A stretch of 64,000 bases of DNA, from contig JADKCI010000001.1 in the NCBI GenBank assembly GCA_016714645.1, forward strand, positions 558,001 through 622,000, written 5' to 3'. This DNA is from Chromatiaceae bacterium. Its GTDB lineage: Bacteria > Pseudomonadota > Gammaproteobacteria > Chromatiales > Chromatiaceae. The notes beneath the pieces were generated by a model. That model searched no databases, was not told where the DNA came from, and saw only the letters and a list, made by a program, of their open reading frames with translations. Of this stretch, positions 1 to 8,567 are shown piece by piece (position 1 is the first letter of the stretch; the number at the start of each line of letters is the position of its first letter). The position numbers and the translations under genes are program-made.

Positions 1-195
1 GCGGGTTGGAGTCACCGCCGCGTCATGCTGCGAGCCTGGGCCCTCATGGCCGCCTGTGGTGCCTGCGCCGTCGCCGCCCCCGGCCTGACACCCCCTGATC
101 AGTGGCTGCTGTTGGTTGGCTGGGCGGGCATTTATGCCCTGATCGGCTACCGGGTGCGGCTGGCTGAACGTCAGTTGGGGCGGGTCGCGCCATGA
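1..195 (+). CDS. C-terminal end of a membrane sugar-phosphate transferase (WecA/WbpL-like), partial
   Basis: The window opens inside an open frame that ends at a TGA overlapping the ATG of the next gene (ATGA). The 64 visible residues contain two hydrophobic stretches and a short basic tail, as at the end of polyprenyl-phosphate sugar-1-phosphate transferases. A GWSHRRV segment just before the first stretch also fits that family. Such an enzyme would start a lipid-linked glycan at the inner membrane, and WbpL-type genes commonly sit directly before WbpM-type genes, as here. The assignment rests on context and a short fragment, so the family is an inference; the reading frame itself is solid. 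Confidence 0.55.
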   Translation, partial: AGWSHRRVMLRAWALMAACGACAVAAPGLTPPDQWLLLVGWAGIYALIGYRVRLAERQLGRVAP

Positions 196-2069
196 GCCAC
201 GGGTTCGAACGGCTGCGCTCGCGCAGCGCCGCCTTTATCCACGACCTGCTGATGCTGCCGGTGGCCTGGCTGCTAGCCTTCTGGCTGCGCTTCAACCTCG
301 GCGATATCCCAGCCGAACAAATGAACGTGGCCCTGGTGGCCCTGCCGATCCTCTTGGTGGCCCAGGGTACCGTGAACTGGCTGCTGGGCCTGTATCGGGG
401 CGTCTGGCGCTTCGCCTCCCTGCCAGACCTGCTGCGCATCGCCAAGGCCGTGGTGACTGGCACCGGCCTGACCTTCTTTCTGCTCTTCGTTTTCAATCGC
501 CTGGACGCCGTGCCGCGCTCCGTGCCGCCGCTGTACCTCTTGCTGCAACTGGCGCTGCTGGCGGGACCTCGCCTCATCTATCGGTGGCTCAAGGATCATC
601 GCCTGAATTTGGGCGATGGCCAGCGCGTCCTCATCGTTGGCGCCGAGCGTGCAGGCGAGATGCTGGCGCGGGATATGCTCCGCGATCCCCAGCGCGCCTA
701 TGTCCCCGTGGCCTTCGTCGATGACCGGCCGCGCCGCCAGGGCGCCGAGGTGCACGGCATTCCCGTGCGGGGCGGCACCGAGGCTATTCCGGCCATGGCC
801 CTGGACCTGGAGATCGATCTCATCCTCCTCGCCACCCCCGATGCCTCGGCGAGCGAGATGCAGCGGCTGGTGGACTTGTGCGAGAAGGCGGGCCCGCCCT
901 TCCGAACCGTGCCCCAACTGGGGAATTTGATGAATGGCCAGGTCTCCATCAGTCAGGTGCGGCCGGTGAGTATCGAGGATCTGCTGGGGCGCGACCCGGT
1001 GGCCCTGGATGAGGCGGCCATCCGCCAGGGCCTGACCGGCCGCCGCACCCTGGTCACCGGTGGTGGCGGCTCTATCGGTTCTGAGTTGTGCCGCCAGATT
1101 GCCCGCGCCCGGCCCGCCGCCCTCATCGTCGCCGATCAGGGCGAATACAACCTCTACCAGATCGACCGGGAGTTGCGCCAGGCCTACCCGGAACTGGAAC
1201 TGCGCTGTCGCCTGGTGGATGTCACCGATGCGGAGGCCGTCGCGGCCCTCTTTGCCCGGGAAAGGCCGGAGATCCTCTTCCATGCCGCCGCCTACAAACA
1301 CGTCCCGCTCCTGGAGGACCAGGTGCGCGCCGCCGTTCGCAACAATGTCCTGGGCACCCGGATCCTCGCTACCGCCGCCGATCGCTGGGGGGTGGATCAG
1401 TTCATCCTCATCTCCACCGATAAGGCCGTGAACCCCGCCAACATCATGGGTGCCACCAAGCGGATTGCCGAACGCCTCTGTCAGGCCCTGGATACCCAGT
1501 CCCGGACGCGCTTTATCGCCGTGCGCTTCGGTAATGTCCTGGGCTCCGCCGGTAGCGTGGTGCCCCTCTTCCGGGCCCAGATCGCCCAGGGTGGACCCCT
1601 GACCCTGACGCACCCGGACATGGAGCGCTTCTTCATGACCATCCCCGAGGCCTGCCAGTTGATCATGCAGGCCGCGACGATCGGGCGCGGCGGGGAGATC
1701 TTCGTCCTGGACATGGGCGAGCCGGTACCCATCCGCTACCTGGCGGAACAGATGATCCGCCTCTCGGGCCACCGGCCGGGACCGGATATCGCCATCGAAT
1801 ACATCGGCCTGCGGCCCGGTGAAAAGCTCTTCGAAGAGCTTTTCTACCCGAGCGAGGGCCTCGGGGCGACCGGCCACCCCAAGATCCGGGTGGCCCATGC
1901 CCCGCCCGAGGCCGTGCCGAGGGAGTTGCAACAGGCCCTGGAGGACCTAGGGGTTGCGGTCACGGCCGGCGACGAGGCGGCCTTACGATCCATTCTCATG
2001 CGCCTAGCCCCGCCCCACCCCGGGGCGACCCAGGCCGGACAGCAGCCGGAGACTCGCGAACATGCTTGA
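192..2069 (+). CDS. Membrane-anchored nucleotide-sugar 4,6-dehydratase (WbpM/CapD/PglF-like)
   Basis: This 625-residue protein should convert a UDP-HexNAc to its 4-keto-6-deoxy form for surface glycan synthesis. The first ~130 residues hold about four membrane segments. A first nucleotide-binding fold follows (VLIVGAERAG), and the catalytic Rossmann domain begins with GGGGSIG at residues 290-296. The family's Ser-Met-Lys arrangement is visible: STDKA around 408-412 and MGATK at 419-423, with Met where classical short-chain enzymes have Tyr. The DLLGRDPV motif just before the catalytic domain is also typical. It overlaps the upstream transferase by 4 bases and gspE by 8, so it is probably co-transcribed with both. 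The exact substrate (UDP-GlcNAc is usual) cannot be read from the sequence. Confidence 0.9.
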   Translation: MSHGFERLRSRSAAFIHDLLMLPVAWLLAFWLRFNLGDIPAEQMNVALVALPILLVAQGTVNWLLGLYRGVWRFASLPDLLRIAKAVVTGTGLTFFLLFVFNRLDAVPRSVPPLYLLLQLALLAGPRLIYRWLKDHRLNLGDGQRVLIVGAERAGEMLARDMLRDPQRAYVPVAFVDDRPRRQGAEVHGIPVRGGTEAIPAMALDLEIDLILLATPDASASEMQRLVDLCEKAGPPFRTVPQLGNLMNGQVSISQVRPVSIEDLLGRDPVALDEAAIRQGLTGRRTLVTGGGGSIGSELCRQIARARPAALIVADQGEYNLYQIDRELRQAYPELELRCRLVDVTDAEAVAALFARERPEILFHAAAYKHVPLLEDQVRAAVRNNVLGTRILATAADRWGVDQFILISTDKAVNPANIMGATKRIAERLCQALDTQSRTRFIAVRFGNVLGSAGSVVPLFRAQIAQGGPLTLTHPDMERFFMTIPEACQLIMQAATIGRGGEIFVLDMGEPVPIRYLAEQMIRLSGHRPGPDIAIEYIGLRPGEKLFEELFYPSEGLGATGHPKIRVAHAPPEAVPRELQQALEDLGVAVTAGDEAALRSILMRLAPPHPGATQAGQQPETREHA

Positions 2070-3903
2070 AACACCTGTTCTGACCGCCCTGCGCCGGTTC
2101 CGACCCTGGCTGCCGCGAGGGGATGGCCACCAAGCCGCCCCCCCGGGGGAGGAGGTGGAGCCACCAGCCGTGGAGGCCCCCACCGCGAGCGCGGAGGCGG
2201 AGGGACCGGCCGTGCCGACCCTGCCAACCGCCGCCCAGCGCGTTATCGACCACCTCCAGGCCACGGGTCGGCTCGGTCAGAATGACCTCAATCGCGCCAA
2301 GCGTCTGGGGGAGGAAGGGGTCGATCCCTTGGTGCGGATGCTGGTGCGTCTGGGTCTAGTATCCGAGCGCGACATGGCCGAGGCCATGGCCGAGGTCCTG
2401 GGGCTGGAATTGGCAGAATCGGAGTCCTTCCCCACCGAGTCGGTGGCCAGCGAGACCCTGAGTCTGCGCTTTCTCAAGGACAGCAAGGTCCTGCCTCTGC
2501 GCGAGGAGGAGGATAGGCTGGAAGTCGCTTTCGCCGACCCCACCGACCGCTTCGTCGTGGATGTCGTGGCCCTGGCCGCCGGCAAGCCCCTGCTCCAACG
2601 TGTGGCTTTGCCCAGCGAGATCGACACTGCCCTGGAGCGCCTCCACGAGCCCAAGGCCGAGGACAAGGGCGACGACCTGAACGCCGACCTGGGGGAGGTC
2701 TCCGAAGATGACATCGAACACCTCAAGGACCTGGCGAGCGAGGCCCCGGTCATCCGTCTGGTCAACCAGTTGATTCAGAAGGCGGTGGAATCTCGCGCCT
2801 CGGACATCCACATCGAACCCTTTGCTGATGAGCTCAAGGTGCGCTACCGGGTAGATGGCATCCTCCACGAGGTACCTTCCCCGCCGGCCAGGTCCACCGC
2901 CGCCATCATCTCCCGCGTCAAGATCATGTCCAAGCTCAATATCGCCGAGCGGCGCCTGCCCCAGGATGGCCGTATCCCCCTGCGCGTGCAGGGCAAGGAA
3001 CTGGACCTGCGCGTCTCCACCGTGCCGACCATGTTCGGCGAGAGTGTGGTCATGCGCCTGTTGGACAAGGAGAGCGTGCGCTTCGATCTCGACGCCCTGG
3101 GCTTCGATGGCGGGCCCCGCGCCCGGCTCGATCAGATCATGGAGATTCCCTACGGTATCCTCCTGGTCACGGGCCCTACCGGCAGCGGCAAGAGCACCAC
3201 CCTCTACACGGTACTGAGCCGGCTCAATACCCAGGAGCGCAAGATCATCACGGTCGAGGATCCGGTGGAGTACCAGATCCCCGGCATCAACCAGATCCAG
3301 GTCAAGCCCGCAATCGGCATGACCTTCTCGGGGGCCCTGAGATCTATCGTGCGCCAGGATCCGGACATCATCATGGTGGGTGAGATGCGCGACCTGGAGA
3401 CGGCGCGGATCGCCGTCCAGTCGGCCCTGACTGGCCACCTGGTGCTCTCGACCCTGCATACCAACGACGCGGCTAGCGGCGTCACCCGTCTGCTCGACAT
3501 GGGGGTCGAGGATTATTTGCTGACTTCTACCATCAATGGGATCCTGGCCCAGCGTCTGGTGCGGCGGCTGTGCCCCTTCTGCCGGGAGAACTATGAACCC
3601 CTGCCGGAGGTCGCCGCCAAAGTACGTAAGTCCCTCACGGATGTGGATGCCATCCAGCTCTACCGGGCCGTGGGCTGCGAGCGATGCAATAACACCGGCT
3701 ATCGCGGTCGCCTAGTCATTACCGAGGTGCTGCGCATGACGGACGCCATCCGCCGCGCCGTGCTGGAACATGCCACCGCCACCGTGATCCTGCGTCTTGC
3801 CATCGAGGAGGGCATGGCTACCATGTACCAGGACGGTCTCCGCAAGTGCCTGGACGGGCGCACGACCCTAGAAGAAGTTCTGCGCGTGGCCGAGGAGCAT
3901 TGA
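2062..3903 (+). CDS. gspE: Type II secretion ATPase GspE
   Basis: Cytoplasmic hexameric ATPase that powers the type II secretion pseudopilus (613 aa). The N-terminal part resembles the N1E/MshEN domain that docks to GspL. The ATPase core has Walker A GPTGSGKS at residues 371-378 (Lys377), a Walker B region around IIMVGEMRD, and His-rich STLHTNDA. The zinc-binding tetracysteine module is intact, with CPFC at 504-507 and CERC at 539-542; this module separates GspE and PilB from PilT. It starts within the end of the dehydratase gene (8-base overlap) and leads the secretion operon. The proline-rich stretch near residues 30-55 looks like a linker. PilB or MshE is the alternative, but the following gspF-D genes settle the assignment. 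Confidence 0.95.
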   Translation: MLETPVLTALRRFRPWLPRGDGHQAAPPGEEVEPPAVEAPTASAEAEGPAVPTLPTAAQRVIDHLQATGRLGQNDLNRAKRLGEEGVDPLVRMLVRLGLVSERDMAEAMAEVLGLELAESESFPTESVASETLSLRFLKDSKVLPLREEEDRLEVAFADPTDRFVVDVVALAAGKPLLQRVALPSEIDTALERLHEPKAEDKGDDLNADLGEVSEDDIEHLKDLASEAPVIRLVNQLIQKAVESRASDIHIEPFADELKVRYRVDGILHEVPSPPARSTAAIISRVKIMSKLNIAERRLPQDGRIPLRVQGKELDLRVSTVPTMFGESVVMRLLDKESVRFDLDALGFDGGPRARLDQIMEIPYGILLVTGPTGSGKSTTLYTVLSRLNTQERKIITVEDPVEYQIPGINQIQVKPAIGMTFSGALRSIVRQDPDIIMVGEMRDLETARIAVQSALTGHLVLSTLHTNDAASGVTRLLDMGVEDYLLTSTINGILAQRLVRRLCPFCRENYEPLPEVAAKVRKSLTDVDAIQLYRAVGCERCNNTGYRGRLVITEVLRMTDAIRRAVLEHATATVILRLAIEEGMATMYQDGLRKCLDGRTTLEEVLRVAEEH

Positions 3904-3907
3904 GTCC

Positions 3908-5119
3908 ATGCCTAGCTATCATTACAAAGCAGTACGGATGGACGGCGAGGTGGTTGAAGGCCAGATGGATTCCCATGACGAAGGGGCGGTCATTCGTCAA
4001 CTGCAAAAGGAGGGCTTGATCCCCCTCTCGGCCCGCCGCGCCGGTGGTCTGCGCGATCAGCTTTTTGCCAGCCGGCGCCGGCAAAACCTGACCATGAAGG
4101 AAATTGGCGCCATGACCCGCGAAATGGCGACCCTGTTGGAAGCCGGGCTGACCTTGGACCGCTCGCTCCAAATCCTGATCGAACTCGGCGCCGAGGAGCG
4201 GGTCAATCGCGTCCTGGAGGACCTCCAGGCCCGGGTGCGGGGTGGTGCGACCTTTTCCTCCGCCCTGGAGCAGCAGGGCGGCCAGTTCCCACGCCTATAC
4301 ATCAACATGGTGCGCGCTGGCGAGACCAGCGGCGCTCTGGATGGGGTCTTGGCGCGCCTGGCGGAATATCTGGAACGGACCGCCGATCTGCGTGAAACCG
4401 TCGTCTCCGCCCTAGTGTATCCCCTGATCCTGCTGGTGGTCGCCGGCCTGTCGGTGATTCTGCTGCTGGTCTTCGTGGTGCCCCAGTTCGCCGTCCTTTT
4501 CCAGGACATGGGGGCCGCCCTGCCGCTGCCGACCCGGATCGTGATGGCCTTGGGTGACTTCTTTCGTGACTTCTGGTGGGTCCTGCTGGCCCTGATCGCT
4601 ATCATTGCGCTTGCGATCGAAAAGGCCTTGGCCAGGCCAGAGGTACGCGACCGGTTTGATAGCCGCGTCCTCCGTTTACCCCTTTTTGGCGATCTGATCT
4701 GGAAGATGGAGACGGCGCGCTTCTGCCATACCCTGTCCACCCTTCTCAAGAATGGCCTGACTTTGCTGAGCGCCCTGAACCTAGCCAAGGAAGTGGTTGG
4801 CAACCGCAAGCTGGCTAGTCTCATGACCGAGGCGGGCGAGGAACTCAAGCGGGGTCGCGGCCTGGCTCAGCCCTTCACGCAGCGCGAGATCCTGCCTCAG
4901 ATGGCCCTGCAGATGGTCCGCGTTGGCGAGGAATCCGGCGCGCTGGACGCCATGCTGGCCAAGGTTGCCGCCATCTACGATAAGGAGACCCAACTGAGCG
5001 TCAAGCGCTTGCTGACCCTGCTCGAGCCTGCCCTCATCATTGGTCTGGGGGTTGTCGTTGCCGGCATCATCATCTCCATCATAGTGCCGATCTTGGGGGC
5101 CAATGAGTTGGTGATGTAG
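3908..5119 (+). CDS. gspF: Type II secretion inner-membrane platform protein GspF
   Basis: A 403-residue polytopic inner-membrane protein that forms the assembly platform turned by GspE. It has the two repeated GspF cytoplasmic domains (roughly residues 70-190 and 270-390). Each carries an MTREMATLLEAG- or FCHTLSTLLKNG-like helix and is followed by long hydrophobic segments, giving about three transmembrane helices. It starts 4 bases after gspE. The length matches the family (about 400 aa). The next gene is 116 bases downstream, the first sizeable gap in the operon, so a secondary promoter there is possible, although I see no convincing -35/-10 pair. Confidence 0.95.
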   Translation: MPSYHYKAVRMDGEVVEGQMDSHDEGAVIRQLQKEGLIPLSARRAGGLRDQLFASRRRQNLTMKEIGAMTREMATLLEAGLTLDRSLQILIELGAEERVNRVLEDLQARVRGGATFSSALEQQGGQFPRLYINMVRAGETSGALDGVLARLAEYLERTADLRETVVSALVYPLILLVVAGLSVILLLVFVVPQFAVLFQDMGAALPLPTRIVMALGDFFRDFWWVLLALIAIIALAIEKALARPEVRDRFDSRVLRLPLFGDLIWKMETARFCHTLSTLLKNGLTLLSALNLAKEVVGNRKLASLMTEAGEELKRGRGLAQPFTQREILPQMALQMVRVGEESGALDAMLAKVAAIYDKETQLSVKRLLTLLEPALIIGLGVVVAGIIISIIVPILGANELVM

Positions 5120-5235
5120 CCACGGAGGGGGCCAGTCCCAAGGGTCATGTGGTCATGGGTGTCCAGGTGGGTTTGGGTTAAAATGCTTGCCATCTCCCAA
5201 GCTCCTCGTTTCTAAATACTGCCGCAAGGTTCCCG

Positions 5236-5712
5236 ATGATGGAAAATTCAAGCTGTGAAACTGGTTTAACTCGGCCCCAGAACCAGGCCATGCGGTCCCG
5301 GTCGCGCCAGCGGGGCTTTACCTTGGTCGAGCTCCTAGTCGTTCTCGCCATTCTGGGTTTACTGGTAGGTCTGGTTGGCCCTCAGGTGATGAAGGCCCTG
5401 GGAGGATCCAAGACCAAGACGGCCCGGATCCAAATCGAGGACCTTTCGGCGACCTTGGATATTTATCGGCTCGAATTGGGTCGCTATCCCACCACCAACG
5501 ATGGGCTTCAGGCCCTGGTGGAAAATACGGCTGGGGCGTCGAATTGGAATGGCCCCTATCTCAAGAAAAACCAGGTGCCTAAGGATCCTTGGGGCTTCGA
5601 TTACCAATATCAATCACCGGGTGAACATGGCAGCTTCGATATCTGGTCCCTGGGCGCCGACAACCGCGAGGGCGGGGAGGGTGAGAACCAGGACATCCTC
5701 GGCTGGGAATAA
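5236..5712 (+). CDS. gspG: Major pseudopilin GspG
   Basis: Main subunit of the type II secretion pseudopilus. The prepilin site is Gly before FTLVELLVVL, with the Glu at mature position 5, and is followed by the hydrophobic helix. The C-terminal half has the GspG signature: NDGLQALV, the NWNGPYLKK loop, DPWGFDYQYQSPGEHG, and a final acidic Ca-site loop ending in GWE. I keep the ATG at 5236 because AAGG lies 6 bases upstream. ATG 5290 would give a shorter, more usual leader (MRSRSRQRG) but has a weaker ribosome site. The pseudopilin needs a GspO/PilD prepilin peptidase, which is not encoded in this window. Confidence 0.95.
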   Translation: MMENSSCETGLTRPQNQAMRSRSRQRGFTLVELLVVLAILGLLVGLVGPQVMKALGGSKTKTARIQIEDLSATLDIYRLELGRYPTTNDGLQALVENTAGASNWNGPYLKKNQVPKDPWGFDYQYQSPGEHGSFDIWSLGADNREGGEGENQDILGWE

Positions 5713-5743
5713 TCCCGGTCTTGCTTAGAACCTTGTCCCGGCC

Positions 5744-6226
5744 ATGAGCCTGGCCCGATTAACCCAGGCCGTGCCATTAGGTGGCCGTGGCTTTACGCTG
5801 CTGGAGCTGGTGGTGGTATTGGCCTTGGCGACGATGCTCATCGCCCTGGTTCCGCCACTCATCTCTGCCGCCATCCCTGGCGTTGAATTGAAATCCTCCG
5901 CCCGCCGGGTGGCCGCCGGGCTCCGACTGGCGCGTGAAGAGGCCATTCGCACTGGGCGGGACATTGCCTTCAGGATCGACCTGGAGGAGCGCAGCTATCA
6001 AGTCGAGGGGCCCTTCCGCCGCGTTTCCCTACCGAAAGGCCTGGACCTTAAGCTAGTGGTGGCCGAATCCGAGATGGAGAATGACCAGACGGGCGCCATT
6101 CGCTTCTTTGCCGATGGCGGTTCCACCGGTGGACGCGTCATCCTGGCTCGCGACGGCGCCGGCTGGCAGGTTGGAACCCAATGGCTGACAGGGCGGGTTC
6201 AGGTAGCGCCTTGGGAAGGACCATGA
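5744..6226 (+). CDS. gspH: Minor pseudopilin GspH
   Basis: A 160-residue minor pseudopilin that helps form the pseudopilus tip. A prepilin cleavage motif (GRG before FTLLELVVVL) is followed by a hydrophobic helix and a GspH/FimT-like domain with SSARRVAAGLRLAREEAIRTG, the segment usual after the N-terminal helix of GspH and FimT. It lies 31 bases after gspG in the same direction. Placement between gspG and gspI supports GspH rather than FimT. Confidence 0.9.
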   Translation: MSLARLTQAVPLGGRGFTLLELVVVLALATMLIALVPPLISAAIPGVELKSSARRVAAGLRLAREEAIRTGRDIAFRIDLEERSYQVEGPFRRVSLPKGLDLKLVVAESEMENDQTGAIRFFADGGSTGGRVILARDGAGWQVGTQWLTGRVQVAPWEGP

Positions 6227-6254
6227 AGAGAATTGATTGCAGGATCAGGGGGGT

Positions 6255-6689
6255 ATGCGCGGCATGGGCGCGCCGGCTTGCCTCATGAAACCTGGAGTGA
6301 ACCAGCGCGGCTTCTCCTTACTGGAGGTACTGGTCGCCTTTACCATCCTCGCCATCACCCTGGGTGTCTTGACGCAAGTCTTCTCGCGGGCCCTCAACAC
6401 CGCTGCCCTCAGCGGCAGCTATGGTCGGGCCACCGCACTTGCGGAGGCGGGTATTGGACTTGTGGGTCTGGATATCCCCCTGGAACCGGGTTCCCGGGCC
6501 GGGGAGACGGAGGATGGGTTGCAATGGCAAGTCCAGGTGTCCGAACTGCCCTTGGGGGATCTTCTTCCGGGAAAGCCCCCTCTGCCAGCCTATCTCATCA
6601 CCTCCGAGGTGGCCTGGGAGACGGCGCGGGGGACCCGACGGGTGTCTCTCTCCACGCTACGCTTGGGGGAGGCCCTCCCTGAAATCTAG
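6255..6689 (+). CDS. gspI: Minor pseudopilin GspI
   Basis: Minor pseudopilin, nucleator of the pseudopilus tip with GspJ and GspK. The cleavage motif is QRG before FSLLEVLVAF, and the mature protein is about 120 residues, as in the family. The start is uncertain. A TTG at 6237 and ATGs at 6255 and 6288 are all in frame. I chose 6255 because AGGA lies 10 bases upstream, whereas 6288 would give the most typical short leader (MKPGVNQRG) but shows no ribosome site. It ends 16 bases before the gspJ start. Confidence 0.88.
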   Translation: MRGMGAPACLMKPGVNQRGFSLLEVLVAFTILAITLGVLTQVFSRALNTAALSGSYGRATALAEAGIGLVGLDIPLEPGSRAGETEDGLQWQVQVSELPLGDLLPGKPPLPAYLITSEVAWETARGTRRVSLSTLRLGEALPEI

Positions 6690-6705
6690 GAGCCTTGCCC
6701 CGGGA

Positions 6706-7431
6706 ATGGCGGGCGGTTTCACCTTGGTGGAACTGCTGATCGCCTTTGTCCTAGTGGCCCTGATCAGTATTCTGCTGTTTTCAGGCTTGAGGTTGGGTAT
6801 ACGTTCCTGGGAAGGTGTCGAGACCTCGGCCGAATTCAATGCCGAATTACGCCTTGCCCGTGACTTCCTGGTACGGGTTTTGAGCCAATCGCAGCCCATT
6901 ACGCTCACCCTGGATGCGGAGCCCTACCTGCTCTTTACCGGAAATGGTCAGAACCTGGAATTTGTCTCACCCCTGTCCGAACAGGTAGGTATCCCGGGAC
7001 TCTACATTTTGCGCCTTGGGCTGGAGGCCGCTCGAGAGGGGAACTCGCTGGTCTTGACCCGCTGGCTTCTCAACCCCGACGTGCTGGCGGGAACGAAGGA
7101 CATCCCAGCATGGCAGCCCATGGGTGGCCAGGTGGCCTCATCGGGCGTCCTAGAGGATCAGGATGTCGCGGCTGGCGCCTTTGGCACCAGCATCCTGCTG
7201 GATGATGTCACGGAGTTCGAAATCGCCTATTTCGGCTTCCCCGAGGGCGAGGACCCCGCCGTGACGGTCGAGGCCAAGGGGGAGTGGCAGGCGACCTGGC
7301 AGAGTCGCGCCATGCCGCCTCAAGCCTTGCGTATCCATCTCACCACGCCCCATCGGGTGTGGCCGGATCTCATCATTTGGCTTGGGGCCTCCACGCCGGT
7401 GCCCCTGTCCGGTTTTGGCAAGCCCAAATGA
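6706..7431 (+). CDS. gspJ: Minor pseudopilin GspJ
   Basis: Minor pseudopilin of the tip complex (about 241 aa). FTLVELLIAF with Glu5 follows a Gly-Gly cleavage site, and the C-terminal part contains the GspJ-like segment LLDDVTEFEIAYFG. The only ATG close to the cleavage site is 6706, which gives a leader of just four residues (MAGG). GGAG lies 13 bases upstream and GGGA directly abuts the start. No ATG, GTG or TTG occurs in frame for a long way upstream, so either the leader is exceptionally short or a non-standard codon such as CTG at 6678 is used. The gene ends in an ATGA overlap with gspK. Confidence 0.85.
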   Translation: MAGGFTLVELLIAFVLVALISILLFSGLRLGIRSWEGVETSAEFNAELRLARDFLVRVLSQSQPITLTLDAEPYLLFTGNGQNLEFVSPLSEQVGIPGLYILRLGLEAAREGNSLVLTRWLLNPDVLAGTKDIPAWQPMGGQVASSGVLEDQDVAAGAFGTSILLDDVTEFEIAYFGFPEGEDPAVTVEAKGEWQATWQSRAMPPQALRIHLTTPHRVWPDLIIWLGASTPVPLSGFGKPK

Positions 7432-8399
7432 AGACTGTCGTCATCCCGGGGAATTCCCGACCCCTTGCAAAGATGGGCGGTCGCCAGTGTGGCATCGCCC
7501 TGATGCTGGTCCTGTGGGTCATTACCCTATTGACCATCATTGCCGTTGGCTTGACGGCCACGCAGCGCACGGAGATCAATCTGGCAGCCAATCAGGTCGC
7601 CAGTGCCTCCTTCCGTGCCCAGGCCGATGCCGCCATCCAATTCGCGGCCTTGAATCTCCTGACCCAACCCCCGGTGGCAACCCAGGAAGAAGCCCTCGAT
7701 ACCCAGGCCTTCTGGGTGCCGGACGGTCAGCCTCGGGTTTGGGGACTTGGGGAGCAGATGCTTGAGATTCGTATCATCAATGAGGCGTCCCTCATCGATT
7801 TGAACACCGCCGATCGCGACCTGCTCCTGGCCCTGATGAGGGCGGTCGGTCTCCAGGACGCTGAACCTGACAGCCTGGTGGATGCCATCCTCGATTGGCG
7901 CGACGCAGATGAACTGCATCTCGTCAATGGCGCCGAGGATCCGGACTATGAAGCCGCAGGTTTGCCCTACGGAGCCAAGGATGGGCCCTTCGATAGCCTG
8001 GAAGAACTCCAGCAACTCATTGGTTTTAATAAAGAGCTATATGAGATATTGACGCCAGCCATGACGGTTTCCTCCGGGCAGGCGACCCCGGAGCCTACCT
8101 TTGCCCCCCCCCTGGTACAGGCGGCGCAGCAAGGTATCAGTCTGGAAGAGATGCAAGATAGGCTAGAAACCGAAACCGCGATTTTGGAGGATACGCCGAC
8201 CCCGAAGGGCCGGGGCGGGCCCCTTTATCGCATCCAGGTGCGCTGGCGCGCGCCGGGGGGTACCTTCCGCTTTATGGAATCCCTGGTGCGCATCCAGCAA
8301 GGTACAAGCCCCCCGGTCGAGATCTTGTGGCGACGCCAAGCGTTGGCGCCGGAACAGGCCTCGGGAAGTTCCATTGGGGAGGGAGAAGGGCCGGAATAG
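7428..8399 (+). CDS. gspK: Atypical minor pseudopilin GspK
   Basis: Large minor pseudopilin (323 aa) that caps the pseudopilus. The N-terminal hydrophobic helix (CGIALMLVLWVITLLTIIA) lacks Glu5, which is characteristic of GspK. The body has the two helical lobes with INEASLIDLNTADRDLL and the ILDWRDADE segment, both usual in GspK. It begins within the gspJ stop (ATGA). A longer upstream frame exists, but the ATG at 7428 fits the family's N-terminus. It is followed by 168 bases without a gene before gspL. Confidence 0.92.
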   Translation: MKTVVIPGNSRPLAKMGGRQCGIALMLVLWVITLLTIIAVGLTATQRTEINLAANQVASASFRAQADAAIQFAALNLLTQPPVATQEEALDTQAFWVPDGQPRVWGLGEQMLEIRIINEASLIDLNTADRDLLLALMRAVGLQDAEPDSLVDAILDWRDADELHLVNGAEDPDYEAAGLPYGAKDGPFDSLEELQQLIGFNKELYEILTPAMTVSSGQATPEPTFAPPLVQAAQQGISLEEMQDRLETETAILEDTPTPKGRGGPLYRIQVRWRAPGGTFRFMESLVRIQQGTSPPVEILWRRQALAPEQASGSSIGEGEGPE

Positions 8400-8567
8400 G
8401 CACCCTGTTTCCGAACTTAAAGGGTGCTTGCAGTACCCGGGTTGCGCAATTTTTCCTCGGTTCGGCAGGTTTTAGCAGGACGTCCAGGCTTTACATTTGC
8501 GCCCAATATCGTCATTGTGTCCATTGTGTTCTTCATGGTTTGATTGGATATTTAAGCTGTTCGCCGC

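Noticed and set aside
273..1931. A 552-codon open frame on the minus strand across the WbpM-like gene
   Set aside because: It lies fully antisense to a gene with all family motifs; long antisense frames are expected at this GC content and it has no recognisable domain.
5120..5235. A promoter for gspG in the 116-base gap after gspF
   Set aside because: TTGCCA at 5187 and an AT-rich TAAATA near 5213 are about 20 bases apart and other pairs are worse; this is not enough to call a promoter.
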